A DNA stretch of 33,787 nucleotides from Geobacter sp. (GCA_016223015.1 JACRPV010000116.1:1-33787), one strand, 5' to 3'; positions 15,986-25,488 are shown, counted from the stretch's first letter. A program made the numbers and translations. Notes: generated by a model from the sequence alone, not told the origin.

Positions 15986-16269
15986 CTCAGAAAAAAGCAT
16001 CGACATTGCCGGAATCACTTGATAAATCCGGCACCCCTCCCCCCCGGCCTTCCAGGAAGCGCCAAGGGAGCGTAACTCTGACGAAAATTCACCATGTCAG
16101 AGTGGAGATGTCGGCTGTTTATCGTGAAGCGCGGCGCGGTAAGATTGACATCAAGGATCTGAACGGGTTCATCAACGCCCTGGCGGCAATCGGGCGATTG
16201 ATCGAGTCCAGCGACCTCGAAAAGCGACTTGACGAGCTGGAACGGAGGTCCACCTATGGGGAGATTTGA
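15982..16269 (+). CDS. Hypothetical protein of the integrative element (95 aa)
   Basis: ORF in a compact same-strand cluster, translationally coupled (ATGA) to the preceding ORF. Confidence 0.55.
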   Translation: MTQKKASTLPESLDKSGTPPPRPSRKRQGSVTLTKIHHVRVEMSAVYREARRGKIDIKDLNGFINALAAIGRLIESSDLEKRLDELERRSTYGEI

Positions 16270-16477
16270 CCGGCTGCAGGCGCGGATAGAGGCGTTGATC
16301 GACAAGCGGATCCCGCCGGAGCCGATTCCGGTTCTATGGGGCCGGACACCTGAAGAATTGGCAGAGGCTCAGGCCGTTGCAAGGAAGAACAAGGGCCGGT
16401 GCATCATTCTCACAGTTGTTGATTGTGCCGTAACACCTAAAGAAAAGCCCCTTACGGCGAATCAGGATCAGTTTTGA
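16256..16477 (+). CDS. Hypothetical protein of the integrative element (73 aa)
   Basis: Start at MGRFDRLQARIEALID after an aacggaggtccacct RBS. Confidence 0.55.
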   Translation: MGRFDRLQARIEALIDKRIPPEPIPVLWGRTPEELAEAQAVARKNKGRCIILTVVDCAVTPKEKPLTANQDQF

Positions 16478-16513
16478 GCGGTTTTTAGGCGAAGAGGATA
16501 CCACAACCCGTAA

Positions 16514-17194
16514 ATGACCAAGGGAGGGAACGAAATGAGCATTCAAATCGAGGGTATTTTGAAAATCGGTAGGGCATTCTTGCGGACCAAGCTCACCAGC
16601 TTGAGACATGAGAAGACTGAAACGAAGAATATCGAATTTTTCGAGAAATTCACCGATGAGGTTGCATCTGTGCTCAAAAGCTACGTTACTGCCCGTGAAA
16701 AGGTGCAAATTGACCCCGACTTTTCACCGAGCGGTAAGGCAAAGAGGCTGGCAGATATTGACGCTGAATATCAACCGCGAATGGCAGATTTCCAGCGCCG
16801 TTTTGGCAATATCAAGGAGATGTTCGCTACTGAGGCCGAGCAATATCGCGTCAAGCCTTTCCAGGGTAGCGGGAATCCGATTCTTGACGAACTGCGAGGG
16901 CAGGAAGTGCGTCGTCACCTGGCTGAGATGAAGCCGGAAGGGCGGCTTGATTTCCTGCTGAATCCCCACCAAAATCCGATTGTGCTTTGGGCGGTCGAAA
17001 ACTCCCCCGTGCCCATCGAAGATATCGGCGTAGAGCTTATTGCCCGTGCAAAGGGCTTGCAGCAAGCAACGCTCAATCCGGAGGGAATGCTTGCCCTTGA
17101 GGACCAAGAGACGGTTCTTGAGGCGATCAGCTACAACCTCGCCGAAGCCTCAAAGCTCTTCGAGAGCCCACCGGATATCCAGATCCTCGAATAG
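16514..17194 (+). CDS. Hypothetical protein of the integrative element (226 aa)
   Basis: ORF with an RBS (agggagggaacgaaATG or the ATG at 16514); charged, helical composition. Confidence 0.6.
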   Translation: MTKGGNEMSIQIEGILKIGRAFLRTKLTSLRHEKTETKNIEFFEKFTDEVASVLKSYVTAREKVQIDPDFSPSGKAKRLADIDAEYQPRMADFQRRFGNIKEMFATEAEQYRVKPFQGSGNPILDELRGQEVRRHLAEMKPEGRLDFLLNPHQNPIVLWAVENSPVPIEDIGVELIARAKGLQQATLNPEGMLALEDQETVLEAISYNLAEASKLFESPPDIQILE

Positions 17195-17297
17195 GCCTCC
17201 AAGGCACTCGGAAATGAAGAAGCCGCCCAAATGAGCGGCTTTTTTCATTCATGCCGGTGGCGTTGCTGTCTTCTGAATCACGTACCCGCGATCTCTC

Positions 17298-18590
17298 TCA
17301 TGATTGCGCCCCTTTCTTGAGCGGTAACACCTTTGCCCCGGCCTTCAGTCCATCCAGGTAATCCGCCCAGGTCTGCATGATCTTCCGGCGGTCGGCAAGG
17401 TGTGCCGTCCGATTGTAGGCCCTGCCGTTCGGATCTCTGACTGCATGTGCAAGCTGGTGCTCAATGAAATCAGGCCGCACCTGTAGCACCTCGTCAAGAA
17501 TCGTCCTGGCCATGGCCCGGAAACCGTGGCCGGTGATCTCTGTTTTCTCGAAGCCCAGGCGGCGAAGCCCGGCGTTGACGCTGTTTTCTGACATGCAGCG
17601 GAGGGAGGAACGATTGCAGGGGAAAGCATACCTGCCGAAGCCGGTCAACGGCTGGAGCGCCCGAAGGATATCGAGAGCCTGCCGCGCCAGCGGGACAATG
17701 TGCGGCTCCTTCATTTTCATCTTTTCACCGGGGATGTTCCATTGCTCGTTCTCAAAGTCGATTTCAGACCATTCGGCATGCCGAAGTTCCCCAGGACGCA
17801 CGAACAGGAGCGGGGAAAGCTGCATTGCACACTTGACGACGAATAAGCCTTGAAAGCCGTCTATGGCGCGCAGAAGGGGGGCAACGTCTTTCGGGTCTGT
17901 CGGTGCCGCCATGTGGCCGTTCTTCACAGGTGGCAGTGCCCCCCGGAGGTCTGCCGCCGGGTCGCGTTCGGCGCGTCCGGTTGCAATCGCATACCGGAAA
18001 ATATTGCTGCAATGGTTCCTCACTCGGTGGGCAGTGTCGAGGGCTCCCCTTGATTCCATCCGGCGAAGGATTTTCAGCACGTCGGGGGCCTTGATCTCGT
18101 CAATGGGGCGCTTGCCGATCCAGGGGAAAACCTCCTTTTCGAGTCGATCCTTGATGGTGGCAGCATGGACAGCAGACCAGGTCTTTTCAAACTTGCCGTG
18201 CCATTCCCTCGCCACAACCTCGAAAGCGTTTTCCGCTTCTGCGGTCCTGGCTGCCTTCTGAGCCTTTTTCAGTTCGCCGGGGTCAATCCCTTCTGCAACC
18301 TGCCGCCTGGCGTCCTCTCGCTTCTCTCTGGCACGTGAAAGCGATATTTCCGGATATGGGCCGAAGGTGAGCTTCTTTTCCTTGCCCTCGAATCGGTACT
18401 TGAAATGCCAGAGCTTCCCCCCTGAAGTCGTAACGAGAAGATAAAGGCCACCACCGTCAAAAATCTTCACATCTTTCGATGCTGGCTTCACATTTCTGAC
18501 CTGCAGTTCTGAAAGCGGCACAATTCTTTTGGGCATGGGCTTTGGCTCCTTTTGGGGGCTCCCTCTTACCTTTGGGAGCCGATGCCCCAA
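17298..18590 (-). CDS. P4-type tyrosine recombinase/integrase (DUF4102 + catalytic domain)
   Basis: Likely start at MPKRIVPLSELQVRNVKPASKDVKIFDGGGLYLLVTTSGGKLWHFKYRFEGKEKKLTFGPYPEISLSRAREKREDARRQVAEGIDPG, the DUF4102 arm; catalytic R…HGFRAMART…H..AHAVRD.NGRAYNR…. Confidence 0.92.
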   Translation of the reverse strand: MGHRLPKVRGSPQKEPKPMPKRIVPLSELQVRNVKPASKDVKIFDGGGLYLLVTTSGGKLWHFKYRFEGKEKKLTFGPYPEISLSRAREKREDARRQVAEGIDPGELKKAQKAARTAEAENAFEVVAREWHGKFEKTWSAVHAATIKDRLEKEVFPWIGKRPIDEIKAPDVLKILRRMESRGALDTAHRVRNHCSNIFRYAIATGRAERDPAADLRGALPPVKNGHMAAPTDPKDVAPLLRAIDGFQGLFVVKCAMQLSPLLFVRPGELRHAEWSEIDFENEQWNIPGEKMKMKEPHIVPLARQALDILRALQPLTGFGRYAFPCNRSSLRCMSENSVNAGLRRLGFEKTEITGHGFRAMARTILDEVLQVRPDFIEHQLAHAVRDPNGRAYNRTAHLADRRKIMQTWADYLDGLKAGAKVLPLKKGAQS

Positions 18591-18658
18591 ATATCAGCCC
18601 CCAAGACAACCGGATTTCAATGCATAGTATAATACCAGATTGGACAATAGACAATAAA

Positions 18659-18682
18659 AAAACCCGCTATTTCTAGCGGGTT
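18659..18682 (-). terminator. Intrinsic terminator after tRNA-Leu
   Basis: Minus strand AACCCGCTAGAAATAGCGGGTTTTTTTATTG. Confidence 0.75.
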
Positions 18683-18715
18683 CTGGACGGTGGCGTACCA
18701 CCCTGGACTGTCTTC

Positions 18716-18802
18716 TGGTGCCGGAGGTCGGAGTCGAACCGACATGCCATCGCTGGCGCCGGATTTTGAGTCCGGTGCGTCTACCAATTTCACCACTCCG
18801 GC
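18716..18802 (-). tRNA. tRNA-Leu(CAA)
   Basis: GCCGGAGTGGTGAAATTGGTAGACGCACCGGACTCAAAATCCGGCGCCAGCGATGGCATGTCGGTTCGACTCCGACCTCCGGCACCA; anticodon loop CTCAAAA, encoded CCA, long variable arm. Confidence 0.95.
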
Positions 18803-18857
18803 GATTGCTGGCGAATTATAGCTATTTGCCCAACAGGCGTCAAGATTTAAAAAATCG

Positions 18858-18886
18858 TTGACACCTCCCGGCAGGTTTGTTATAAA
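18858..18886 (+). promoter_or_regulatory. Sigma70 promoter of tRNA-Ala
   Basis: TTGACA - 17 bp - TATAAA, 12 bp upstream of the tRNA. Confidence 0.8.
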
Positions 18887-18898
18887 TGCCTCGTATTT

Positions 18899-18974
<76 letters not shown>

Positions 18975-18982
18975 TAAACAGA

Positions 18983-19014
18983 TAAGGGGTTAGCGGCAAC
19001 GCTAATCCCTTTTT
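18983..19014 (+). terminator. Intrinsic terminator after tRNA-Ala
   Basis: AGGGGTTAGCggcaacGCTAATCCCTTTTTG. Confidence 0.8.
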
Positions 19015-19304
19015 GTTTTACTACCGCATACCTTTCATTCTATCCGCCATAGCACAGCAGTTGCCTCTGTCAGCAGCCTAAGACGTCACAATCTATTCTC
19101 GCGCTTCATGTATCAAATTATTACAGTAACTATTTCCATTCTGACATACCTTGTGGCCATTGCAGAGTCATAATTGCCAATATCTGTTCTGATGTCCAGT
19201 ATTTAACCTTGTTGCTGGTATTTTGACTTGCACAGAGTCGCCACGGCAGGTATCATTATCGGGTTTTAACGCAATCCCGAGAGGACAGGGCCGGAAATCC
19301 GATT

Positions 19305-21317
19305 ATGATACGATACGTCAAGATCGTTTACCTGTTGTCGGCCCTGGCCGTCATGCCACCGCTCCCTGACGGGTGGTGCGCAACCCTCGACAACGTTACG
19401 CCCTCCCCCACTGCCGTTGTCGAAGGCCCGCAGCACACAACCCTTAAAGCCCTTTTCGTTTCCCCAAAAGCAACGATCGGGCTCGCCGCTGCGAACAACG
19501 GTTCCGGTGTTGCCAGGGCGGAATACCGCTTTGACGATGCCGATCCGTGGAAAACGGTACTGGGTCCGCTTCCCCTCTCTCAACTGCCGGAAGGTGCCCA
19601 TACGCTCTTTTTCCGCTCCGTTGATCCTGCCGGAACCCAGGGGCAGACCCAGTCGCTTTCTTTCTCCCTGGATGCCACCAGCCCGGTCAGTTCGGCCCAG
19701 GTCGGCTCGCCAAACCGGACCGCCCCCAGCGGCAAGACCTTCATCTCTGCCCTTACCACAATCACTCTCTCTGCCAGCGATGCCATGAGCGGTGTCTCCC
19801 AGATCGACTATCGCGTTGACGGCGGGCCTTGGCTCCCGTTTCGGGAAATCTTCACCATTGCCAATGAAGGTGAGCACCGGCTGGAGTATCGCAGCACCGA
19901 CAATGTCGGCAATCAGGATGCCGTGCACACCCTCTCCCTGATTACCGACACGACGCCCCCCATCACCTCCCTCACGTCGTCGGGCCGCTCCCTGGATTCC
20001 GCCGATGCCCTGTACATCAGACAGCCGACTACATTTGAACTGGATGCCGTCGATATTCTGTCGGGAGTCGCCTCCAGGGAATACCGTATCGACGAGGGGG
20101 GGTGGCTGCCTTATGGGCCGTTCAGGGTCGATGACCGCACCACACACGTCATCTCCTTTCGCAGCACCGATCAGGTGGGAAACCGCGAAACCGCGAAGTC
20201 TGTCACCATCAAAATCGATAAGACGCCGCCGGTCACCACCATCTCCGTTGGCTCCCCCCAGGTGACCTCCTCCTCAGGTGCAACCATGGTAACGGACAGC
20301 ACCTTTTTCACTCTGCAGGCCGAAGATTCCCAATCGGGAGTCGATGCGAGCGAATACCGCCTCGACCGCGGCGATTGGCTCCCCTATTCCCCCTTTACCA
20401 TCCAGGAACCGGGCGAGCATCTTATCGAATATCGCAGTATCGACCGCTCCGGAAATGTCGAAACTGCCCGATCTAAAACCGTTACCGTCGACTCCGCACC
20501 TCCTTCAACGGTACTGACCGTCAACAGACAGAGCCGCCAGAACGGCGATATCGTCACCAGCGCCACGGCAAGCCAGGTTTCGTGCACGGCAACGGACAAC
20601 AACGCCGGGGTCAAAACGGTCGAATACAAGCTGGACAGCGGCCAGTGGCTCCCTTGCAAGCCCTTTTCCATCTCGGCGCAAGGGGCCCACCTGGTGGAAT
20701 ACCGCAGCAGCGACCGCCTGGGAAATCTGGAACCGACGCGCTTTGTCAAGATTACCATCGACCAGACCCCACCTGAGACCAGGCTGCTGATCGGCACCCC
20801 CAAAACGGTCGAGAATGGCGTCTATCACATTTCAGACAAGACCGTCATCGCCGTTGAAGCTGCGGACCCGCTGTCAGGCGTTGCCACCAGCGAATACAGG
20901 ATAAGCGGCACCAGCGAGCGCTACGGTTCAGAGCCGTTCTCCATTGCCACGAACGGCACGTACCGGATCAGTTACTGGAGCGTGGACCGGGCGGGAAACC
21001 GCGAAAAGGAAAAATCGGCAACCGTTACCGTGGAAGCTCCCAAACCCCCACCCGCTGCAGTCGTCCGGCCGCCGGCAAAAGAGCACCCCGCAGACCTTGT
21101 CGGTGATGGGGCAAGCGAAAAGCAGAAACCCCAGACTGCGCAGCCAGCCGACAGCTCACCAATGCAGGCCAGTGACGCTGGCATGCCCTCAGACACCTAT
21201 TCCGGAGAATACCCCGCTGACACCGCTGTACCTTCAGGCCCTGACCGCACGAAAGAATACACGGTCATCGGCATAATCAATGGCGTCGTGATTGCCGTCA
21301 TCATGTTACTCCTGTAA
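19305..21317 (+). CDS. OmpL47-type / Ig-like repeat cell-surface protein (670 aa) with a C-terminal TM anchor
   Basis: Six repeats of the type EYRIDxGxWLPYxPFxIxxxGEHxIEYRSxDRxGNxExxxxxTVTIDxTPP; C-terminal VIGIINGVVIAVIMLLL. Confidence 0.8.
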   Translation: MIRYVKIVYLLSALAVMPPLPDGWCATLDNVTPSPTAVVEGPQHTTLKALFVSPKATIGLAAANNGSGVARAEYRFDDADPWKTVLGPLPLSQLPEGAHTLFFRSVDPAGTQGQTQSLSFSLDATSPVSSAQVGSPNRTAPSGKTFISALTTITLSASDAMSGVSQIDYRVDGGPWLPFREIFTIANEGEHRLEYRSTDNVGNQDAVHTLSLITDTTPPITSLTSSGRSLDSADALYIRQPTTFELDAVDILSGVASREYRIDEGGWLPYGPFRVDDRTTHVISFRSTDQVGNRETAKSVTIKIDKTPPVTTISVGSPQVTSSSGATMVTDSTFFTLQAEDSQSGVDASEYRLDRGDWLPYSPFTIQEPGEHLIEYRSIDRSGNVETARSKTVTVDSAPPSTVLTVNRQSRQNGDIVTSATASQVSCTATDNNAGVKTVEYKLDSGQWLPCKPFSISAQGAHLVEYRSSDRLGNLEPTRFVKITIDQTPPETRLLIGTPKTVENGVYHISDKTVIAVEAADPLSGVATSEYRISGTSERYGSEPFSIATNGTYRISYWSVDRAGNREKEKSATVTVEAPKPPPAAVVRPPAKEHPADLVGDGASEKQKPQTAQPADSSPMQASDAGMPSDTYSGEYPADTAVPSGPDRTKEYTVIGIINGVVIAVIMLLL

Positions 21318-21414
21318 AATCACAGTAGAGATCCTTAAGGAATCGTCCTCGGCGCCGATATGAACAAAAGCCGACTTAATATGTTGTTTATTGATATCAA
21401 GGAGACAGAAAGAC

Positions 21415-21774
21415 ATGAAAAAGGTTCTGCTGGTAGACGATAGCATCTCGGTAGCCCGTCAATTGGAAAAGATCGTGACTGAAAGCGGAGAATTCCAGGT
21501 AGTCGGACATGCCAAGAACGGCCTTGAATCCATAAAGATGTACCAGTCGCTCCACCCCGACATCATCTGCATGGACATGAACATGCCGGGGATGGACGGG
21601 ATCACCGCCTTGCGGACACTCATGGCGCTGGACCGGAACATCAAGGTAGTTATGATTACCTCGCTGGGAGGCGTGGGAGACAAGTTCAACGAGGCCATCA
21701 AGCTGGGGGCGCGGAATGTTATCTCCAAACCGTTCGAGACGGACAACGTTTTGAAGATCCTGCGGGAAGCATGA
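21415..21774 (+). CDS. CheY-like single-domain response regulator
   Basis: MKKVLLVDDSISVARQLEKIV…DIICMDMNMPGMDGITALRTL…VVMITSLGG…GARNVISKPFETDNVLKIL; RBS aaggagacagaaagacATG. Confidence 0.93.
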   Translation: MKKVLLVDDSISVARQLEKIVTESGEFQVVGHAKNGLESIKMYQSLHPDIICMDMNMPGMDGITALRTLMALDRNIKVVMITSLGGVGDKFNEAIKLGARNVISKPFETDNVLKILREA

Positions 21775-21823
21775 ATAAGGGCTGCAGAGCCGGTATCGAC
21801 AACAGAGCCAAAGGAGAACCGTA

Positions 21824-22687
21824 ATGGCGGTCAAGTTTTTCGGGCAGTTTTTAGTAGAACAGGGGATCATCCCCCGGGATGTCCTGTTGCAGGCCATTAA
21901 CCTGCAGGAATCGGCAAATAAAAGCGTTGGGGAGATCGTCCTCGACCTGGGGTTTTTGAACGCAGAGGCAGTGGAAAAGGTAAACCGGGCACAAAGAACC
22001 GTAGACATGCGGTTTGGCGACCTCGCCGTACAGATGGGGCTGTTGACACCCGATCAGTTGCAACGTGCCCTGGCCAGGCAGTCCGAGACACACCTCTATA
22101 TCGGCGAGGCGATCGTTTCGGTGGGCGGGTTCACCGATGAGGATTTGCAGCGCTATCTCGCGGAATTCAAGGCAGACCAGGCGCAGTTTGCCACCAGCAA
22201 GGTGGAAATCCCCGCAGGGGTCCCCTATGCCGATCTCTGTGAAATCATGGCGGACATGACCTACAAGATGTTCACCCGTGTTGCCCGCCTGAACTTCCGT
22301 CCCGGCCCCTGCCAGATCGTCACCCATCTTGACCAGGTGCATGTAATGGCAGCCATGGACTTTACCGGAGACCTCCGTTGTCGCTACATTCTGACGGCTT
22401 CTGCAGATGTGCAGGAAGAGATCGCCAAGGCGATCCTGAACCAGGAGAGCGTCTACGATGAGCCGAAGGAAGTGCTGGATGACACGGTCATGGAGTTTGT
22501 CAATGTGGTCTGCGGCAATGTGGTTGCCAAATCAGCCCAGCAGGGGAAGAGCCTGGACATCATGCCGCCGGAGATAATCGACAGCACCGGAGGGATCGAT
22601 ATCCCGGTCGGCTATACCGGCCTCTATTTCCCGGTCTGTCTCGCAGACAACGGTCTGGCAGCCATCAGCATCATCATCTATCCCTGA
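21824..22687 (+). CDS. MshEN-type N-terminal domain fused to a CheX-like C-terminal domain
   Basis: Two LG/FG..L...G.l....L..A(L/I)..Q motifs in the N-terminus (FFGQFLVEQGIIPRDVLLQAINLQ; RFGDLAVQMGLLTPDQLQRALARQ); C-terminal VMEFVNVVCGNVVAKSAQQGKSLDIMPPEII is CheX-like. Confidence 0.7.
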   Translation: MAVKFFGQFLVEQGIIPRDVLLQAINLQESANKSVGEIVLDLGFLNAEAVEKVNRAQRTVDMRFGDLAVQMGLLTPDQLQRALARQSETHLYIGEAIVSVGGFTDEDLQRYLAEFKADQAQFATSKVEIPAGVPYADLCEIMADMTYKMFTRVARLNFRPGPCQIVTHLDQVHVMAAMDFTGDLRCRYILTASADVQEEIAKAILNQESVYDEPKEVLDDTVMEFVNVVCGNVVAKSAQQGKSLDIMPPEIIDSTGGIDIPVGYTGLYFPVCLADNGLAAISIIIYP

Positions 22688-22708
22688 ATCGCTTCAGACT
22701 GACTACGA

Positions 22709-22754
22709 AAAAGGCCCCGCTGTAACCGGCTACGGTACAGCGGGGCCTTTTTAT
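22709..22754 (+). terminator. Intrinsic (probably bidirectional) terminator
   Basis: AAAGGCCCCGCTGTAaccggcTACGgTACAGCGGGGCCTTTTT. Confidence 0.85.
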
Positions 22755-22773
22755 GTGCAGTATCCATCCGAAA

Positions 22774-23490
22774 CTATTTTCCTGCTGTCAGCAACGCCTC
22801 GATCCGCTTTTCATCGGCTCCCACCACTTCCGTGCCGTTCACGAAGAAGGTGGGCGTTCCCTGTACGCCCACTTTTCGGGCAAGCGCCAGATGCTCCTGG
22901 GCAAGGGCCTTCACCGATTCGGGGAAATTTTCACCCTGCGGCGGTGTTGCGCCCTTCATCATCTCCTCATAGGCCCGCGCCTTGTCCCTGGCATTCAGGA
23001 TGTGCTGTATCTTGCCGATTGCAGCGGGGTGGGCAAGCGGAGCAAAGAAGACATACCGGGTCACATCCCGTCGTTTGGCAAGGAACTCGGAGGCTTTCCG
23101 ACAATAGGGACAATCCGGGTCGGTGAACTCGATGATGACGTTTTTACCCGAACCGATCTTCACCCCCTTCTCCAACGGGAGCGTTTTTACCAGCTTGGCA
23201 CTGAGCTGGCGCTTGCGTGCGGCTGTCAGGCTCTGGCGATCCTTGCCGTAGATCTCTCCGACAAAGAGATAATCCTTCTCCGGATAGAAATAGAGGACAT
23301 TCTGCCCCGTGACGACCTCGTACCAGCCGGGTACGTCGATCTTTTGCATGCTGTCGACCGTGATCTCGGGGAACGCCTTTTTCAGGGCCGCCTCCGGGCT
23401 GGTTGCCAATGCGGCGGCCCAAACCGTCTGCCCCAGGATAAGGAGACCCACCGTCAAACTCAACACCGCCACCTTCAACGTTCTGTTCAT
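22774..23490 (-). CDS. DsbC-type disulfide isomerase / thioredoxin-fold protein
   Basis: Signal peptide; IIEFTDPDCPYCRKASEFL (CPYC active site); GVQGTPTFFVNGTEVVGA. Start after ggaggatgc. Confidence 0.88.
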   Translation of the reverse strand: MNRTLKVAVLSLTVGLLILGQTVWAAALATSPEAALKKAFPEITVDSMQKIDVPGWYEVVTGQNVLYFYPEKDYLFVGEIYGKDRQSLTAARKRQLSAKLVKTLPLEKGVKIGSGKNVIIEFTDPDCPYCRKASEFLAKRRDVTRYVFFAPLAHPAAIGKIQHILNARDKARAYEEMMKGATPPQGENFPESVKALAQEHLALARKVGVQGTPTFFVNGTEVVGADEKRIEALLTAGK

Positions 23491-23532
23491 GCATCCTCCG
23501 GTGTCGTGCCGCACGGAGCGGAACAACAGTGA

Positions 23533-24462
23533 TTAGTGCTGCATGGCCCCGGTCAGATAGACGGGGTTCTCTCCGATAACCTCGACCGGAGGTCCATCCT
23601 CAAGTTCTTCCAGCGCACCGGTGTCGTCTTCGTATTCGTCTTCCCCAACCGCCCACTGGTACAGTTTTTGGGAATCGAGCAGGACCGGATCGGTCGGGAA
23701 GCTGTAGATCCGCTTCTGCATCGACTCGTCATACAGGCCGACACAGCCGTGTGATGCCGGTTTGCCGGGAAGATCCCTGGCATGAATCCAGTACGAAGTA
23801 TTGTCCGGACCAAAGTGAAAGCGGATGGCATTGTCCATGGGGTACTGCGCCGCCTCATCCTCGGTCTTGTACAGCGACGAGGTATGGTTACGGTGGCGGG
23901 CATCGACCCTGAACAGCCCGGTCGGCGTCTCGTGGCCGCTGCTGCCGGTAGCTGCGGGCATGGAGAACTTGAGCTTCCCGTATTCGTACGCGCCCAGCCA
24001 CTGCTCCATGATGTTGATCAGGATATACTTCTCATGCCGGCGGGCAGGTTCATAGAACTTCGGCAACGGGGTGTAGTCCCTGATCTCATCCATCCGGTCC
24101 GGAACCTTGATGGTCATGCCGGGATAGACATGGCGGCGGTCGATCCGGTTGAAACGCGCCACCAAGGGCCAGTCTTTGCCAAAGAGCGATTCGAGGGTAT
24201 CGTTCGGCTTGACAAAGTAGGGATGCCAGGTTATCTGCTCCGCACTGGGATAGAATACCCTGCTAAGATCCTCCCTGGCAGGGTCTTGCGGGTTGGCGGC
24301 CGGGTCGTCCACCACTGCCGGCTCCTTGACGATGATCCATCCGCCGAGAAAGAGCACGATGAGGATCAGCGGCGCCCTCAGGGCAATCCTTCGCAGCAGC
24401 GGCCTTCCCGTCTCCGGACGTTTCGTGTCGGTCGATTGTGTATTTCCACTGTACATCTTCAT
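23533..24462 (-). CDS. L,D-transpeptidase (YkuD) with a LysM-like segment
   Basis: KPNDTLESLFGKDWPLVARFNRIDRRHVYPGMTIKVP; ATGSSGHETPTGLFRV; PASHGCVGLYDESM (HGC motif). Confidence 0.88.
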   Translation of the reverse strand: MKMYSGNTQSTDTKRPETGRPLLRRIALRAPLILIVLFLGGWIIVKEPAVVDDPAANPQDPAREDLSRVFYPSAEQITWHPYFVKPNDTLESLFGKDWPLVARFNRIDRRHVYPGMTIKVPDRMDEIRDYTPLPKFYEPARRHEKYILINIMEQWLGAYEYGKLKFSMPAATGSSGHETPTGLFRVDARHRNHTSSLYKTEDEAAQYPMDNAIRFHFGPDNTSYWIHARDLPGKPASHGCVGLYDESMQKRIYSFPTDPVLLDSQKLYQWAVGEDEYEDDTGALEELEDGPPVEVIGENPVYLTGAMQH

Positions 24463-24464
24463 GA

Positions 24465-25427
24465 TCAGTTGTCTGCTCCTGCGGCAAAGCGCTCGGCAAC
24501 CACCGCTTCAACCGCGCTATACGGGTCGATGCGCCGGTTGGCAAGATCGTCGACGATCCGGGCAAATCGGCCATCTGCCTCCAGAGGGGCAAAGACCTCG
24601 GCAAAGAGCCGATCCTTGAGGATCTCCATGAAGGTGCGGGCGCCCTTTTCCGCAAGAAAGCGATTGATGGCCGCTGATCCGAACAGGTGCGAACGGTGCG
24701 TCTCAAACTCCTCCACCAGCTCCGCGATCCCGGTCCCCCGGTGCGCCTCGGTCCGCATCACCTTGGGCCGCCAATCATCGGCCCTGGCACTGTTCATCTC
24801 CAACATGGTCGTCAACTCCCGGACCGTCCGGTCGGCATCGGGCCGGTCCGACTTGTTCACCACGAACACGTCGCCGATCTCAAGGATGCCCGCCTTGATG
24901 GCCTGGATGTCGTCGCCGAGTCCGGGCACCATCACCACCACCGTGGTATGGGCCATTTTGACGATATCGACCTCATCCTGCCCCACCCCGACGGTCTCGA
25001 TGATCACGACGTCCATCCCCATGGCGTCCATCACCAGCGCCACATCCCCGGTGGAACGGGAGACGCCGCCGAGATGGCCGCGGGTTGCCAGGCTCCGGAT
25101 GAATACCCCTTCGTCGTCGGCATGCCGGTTCATGCGGATGCGGTCCCCCAGGATCGCTCCGCCGGTAAACGGGCTGGTGGGATCGACCGCCACGATGCCG
25201 ACCCGCTTGCCGCGACGGCGATACGCCTCGGTGACCTGGTCGACCAGGGTCGATTTGCCGGCTCCGGGGGGTCCGGTGATGCCGATGAGGTAGGCAGAAC
25301 CGCTGTGCGGGTAGAGGAGCTTCAGCTCTTCGCGGGCGCTGGCGTAACCGTCATCAATATCCCTCATCAGCCGCGCTGCGGCGCGGGTATCCCCCTGGAG
25401 AATCCGTTCTGCAAGTGACATGGTCAT
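24465..25427 (-). CDS. meaB: Methylmalonyl-CoA mutase-associated GTPase MeaB
   Basis: GITGPPGAGKSTLVDQV, VAVDPTSPFTGGAILGDRIRM, VIIETVGVGQDEVDI, VVNKSDRPDADR. Confidence 0.95.
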   Translation of the reverse strand: MTMSLAERILQGDTRAAARLMRDIDDGYASAREELKLLYPHSGSAYLIGITGPPGAGKSTLVDQVTEAYRRRGKRVGIVAVDPTSPFTGGAILGDRIRMNRHADDEGVFIRSLATRGHLGGVSRSTGDVALVMDAMGMDVVIIETVGVGQDEVDIVKMAHTTVVVMVPGLGDDIQAIKAGILEIGDVFVVNKSDRPDADRTVRELTTMLEMNSARADDWRPKVMRTEAHRGTGIAELVEEFETHRSHLFGSAAINRFLAEKGARTFMEILKDRLFAEVFAPLEADGRFARIVDDLANRRIDPYSAVEAVVAERFAAGADN

Positions 25428-25488
25428 ACCCTTCTTTCCGGCAATAGTTCAAGCAAAACGGCATAGACAGACGCCACCCCGGCATGGC

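Larger units (their letters stand above)
14790..18732. mobile_element. ~3.9 kb tRNA-Leu-integrated element (satellite/mini-island)
   Basis: P4-type integrase next to the tRNA-Leu 3' end, AlpA-like regulator, DUF1376-like protein, small hypotheticals, and a short tRNA-end repeat at the distal boundary. Confidence 0.65.

Noticed and set aside
19266-20147. 293-aa minus-strand ORF
   Set aside because: Antisense to the OmpL47-repeat protein, whose periodic repeats show that the plus frame is coding.
23782-25293. 503-aa plus-strand ORF
   Set aside because: Antisense to the L,D-transpeptidase and meaB; low-complexity R/S/P-rich translation typical of the shadow frame of GC-rich genes.
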